DNA from: Betaproteobacteria bacterium
GTDB taxonomy: Bacteria > Pseudomonadota > Gammaproteobacteria > Burkholderiales > Rhodocyclaceae
DNA length: 38,965 bases
Direction: 5' to 3'
NCBI GenBank assembly: GCA_009779355.1
Contig: WREK01000005.1
Span: 1 to 38,965 of the forward strand
The position numbers were made by a program, and so were the translations under genes. This document shows positions 38,487 through 38,965 of this stretch, one piece after another (positions within the stretch are counted from its first letter, which is position 1; each line of letters begins with the position of its first letter). The notes below the pieces were generated by a model. It did no database searches and was not told the origin of the DNA. It was given only the letters and a program-made list of their open reading frames with translations.

Positions 38487-38846
38487 ACCTTGCGCAGCTT
38501 TTCTTCCAGCACTTGCAGCAAATTGTGAGCAGCATCAGTCCTGTGTCACTTATAGTGTTGGGAAAAATACGAGAGTGTGAAATATTACGTTGTTCACTCG
38601 CCATCAATGCGATATGGTGCGCGTCCTTTCAACAACACCAAAGCAACGTCTATGTCATTACAACTCACCCTTCCAGCCCCCATCATCTCCGTCACCCCCA
38701 CATCGCTTTCCATAAACACAAAGCGCTTTCGCTTATACCTGAACCTTTGGAATAAGCCTCCTGTAGGCAGTCGGATAATCAGCTTCGTAAGGGGCGCCAC
38801 GGGCTTTGAGGTACGCTTTTTGACAGCAACGCTTGCCGTGGGTTAA

Positions 38847-38965
38847 CAGGATGCTCAAAAATTCCCCGGCACCTTCGGTAACTGGCCTCTGACGGCGACG
38901 GATTGGATTCGACAAACCCCTGGAGAAACCTGGGAACCCGTTTCAGGTGGTTTTTTGGCCCCTTA
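38847..38965 (+). pseudogene. Open frame without start codon running off the right edge; possibly degraded or frameshifted coding region
   Basis: Frame after TAA at 38844 reads QDAQKFPGTFGNWPLTATDWIRQTPGETWEPVSGGFLAP with protein-like composition but no start; preceding small ORF from ATG 38652 (MSLQLTLPAPIISV...) ends at that TAA. Confidence 0.25.

Noticed and set aside
38900-38965. Possible tmRNA or rRNA-like start (ggattggattcgac)
   Set aside because: Only a short GGATTCGAC resemblance to tmRNA 5' ends; the rest of the conserved tmRNA sequence does not follow within the window.

Overview
The window is a GC-rich, gene-dense proteobacterial chromosomal segment, probably from a betaproteobacterium (inferred from gene content and order). 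It is mostly conserved core genome: tonB-exbB-exbD; rplS-trmD-rimM-rpsP; guaD; pyrC-pyrB-pyrR-ruvX-algH next to a type IV pilus chemosensory cluster (chpA/pilL-pilJ-pilI-pilH-pilG); thiE; hemL; mgtE; a dynamin-like GTPase; a TPR protein; lolB-ispE-tRNA-Gln-prs-rplY-pth-ychF; and an OsmC-like protein. Accessory or unexplained signals sit mainly between genes. (1) A ~161-bp near-perfect palindromic MITE-like element lies at 30654-30814. (2) A 65-bp dispersed repeat is present twice in opposite orientation, with a permuted 27-bp satellite module. (3) A stack of hairpins directly upstream of thiE resembles a solitary IS200/IS605 right end / omega-RNA-like scar. (4) ChpA is 2171 aa and carries in-frame 111-bp and 36-bp tandem repeats in an inter-Hpt linker. 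(5) An orphan Dam-type methyltransferase sits between guaD and pyrC. (6) A perfect 17-bp tandem direct repeat abuts the start of an uncharacterised 511-aa protein. I see no CRISPR array, no complete transposon and no obvious defence island. All family calls are from reading the translations; no database search was run.
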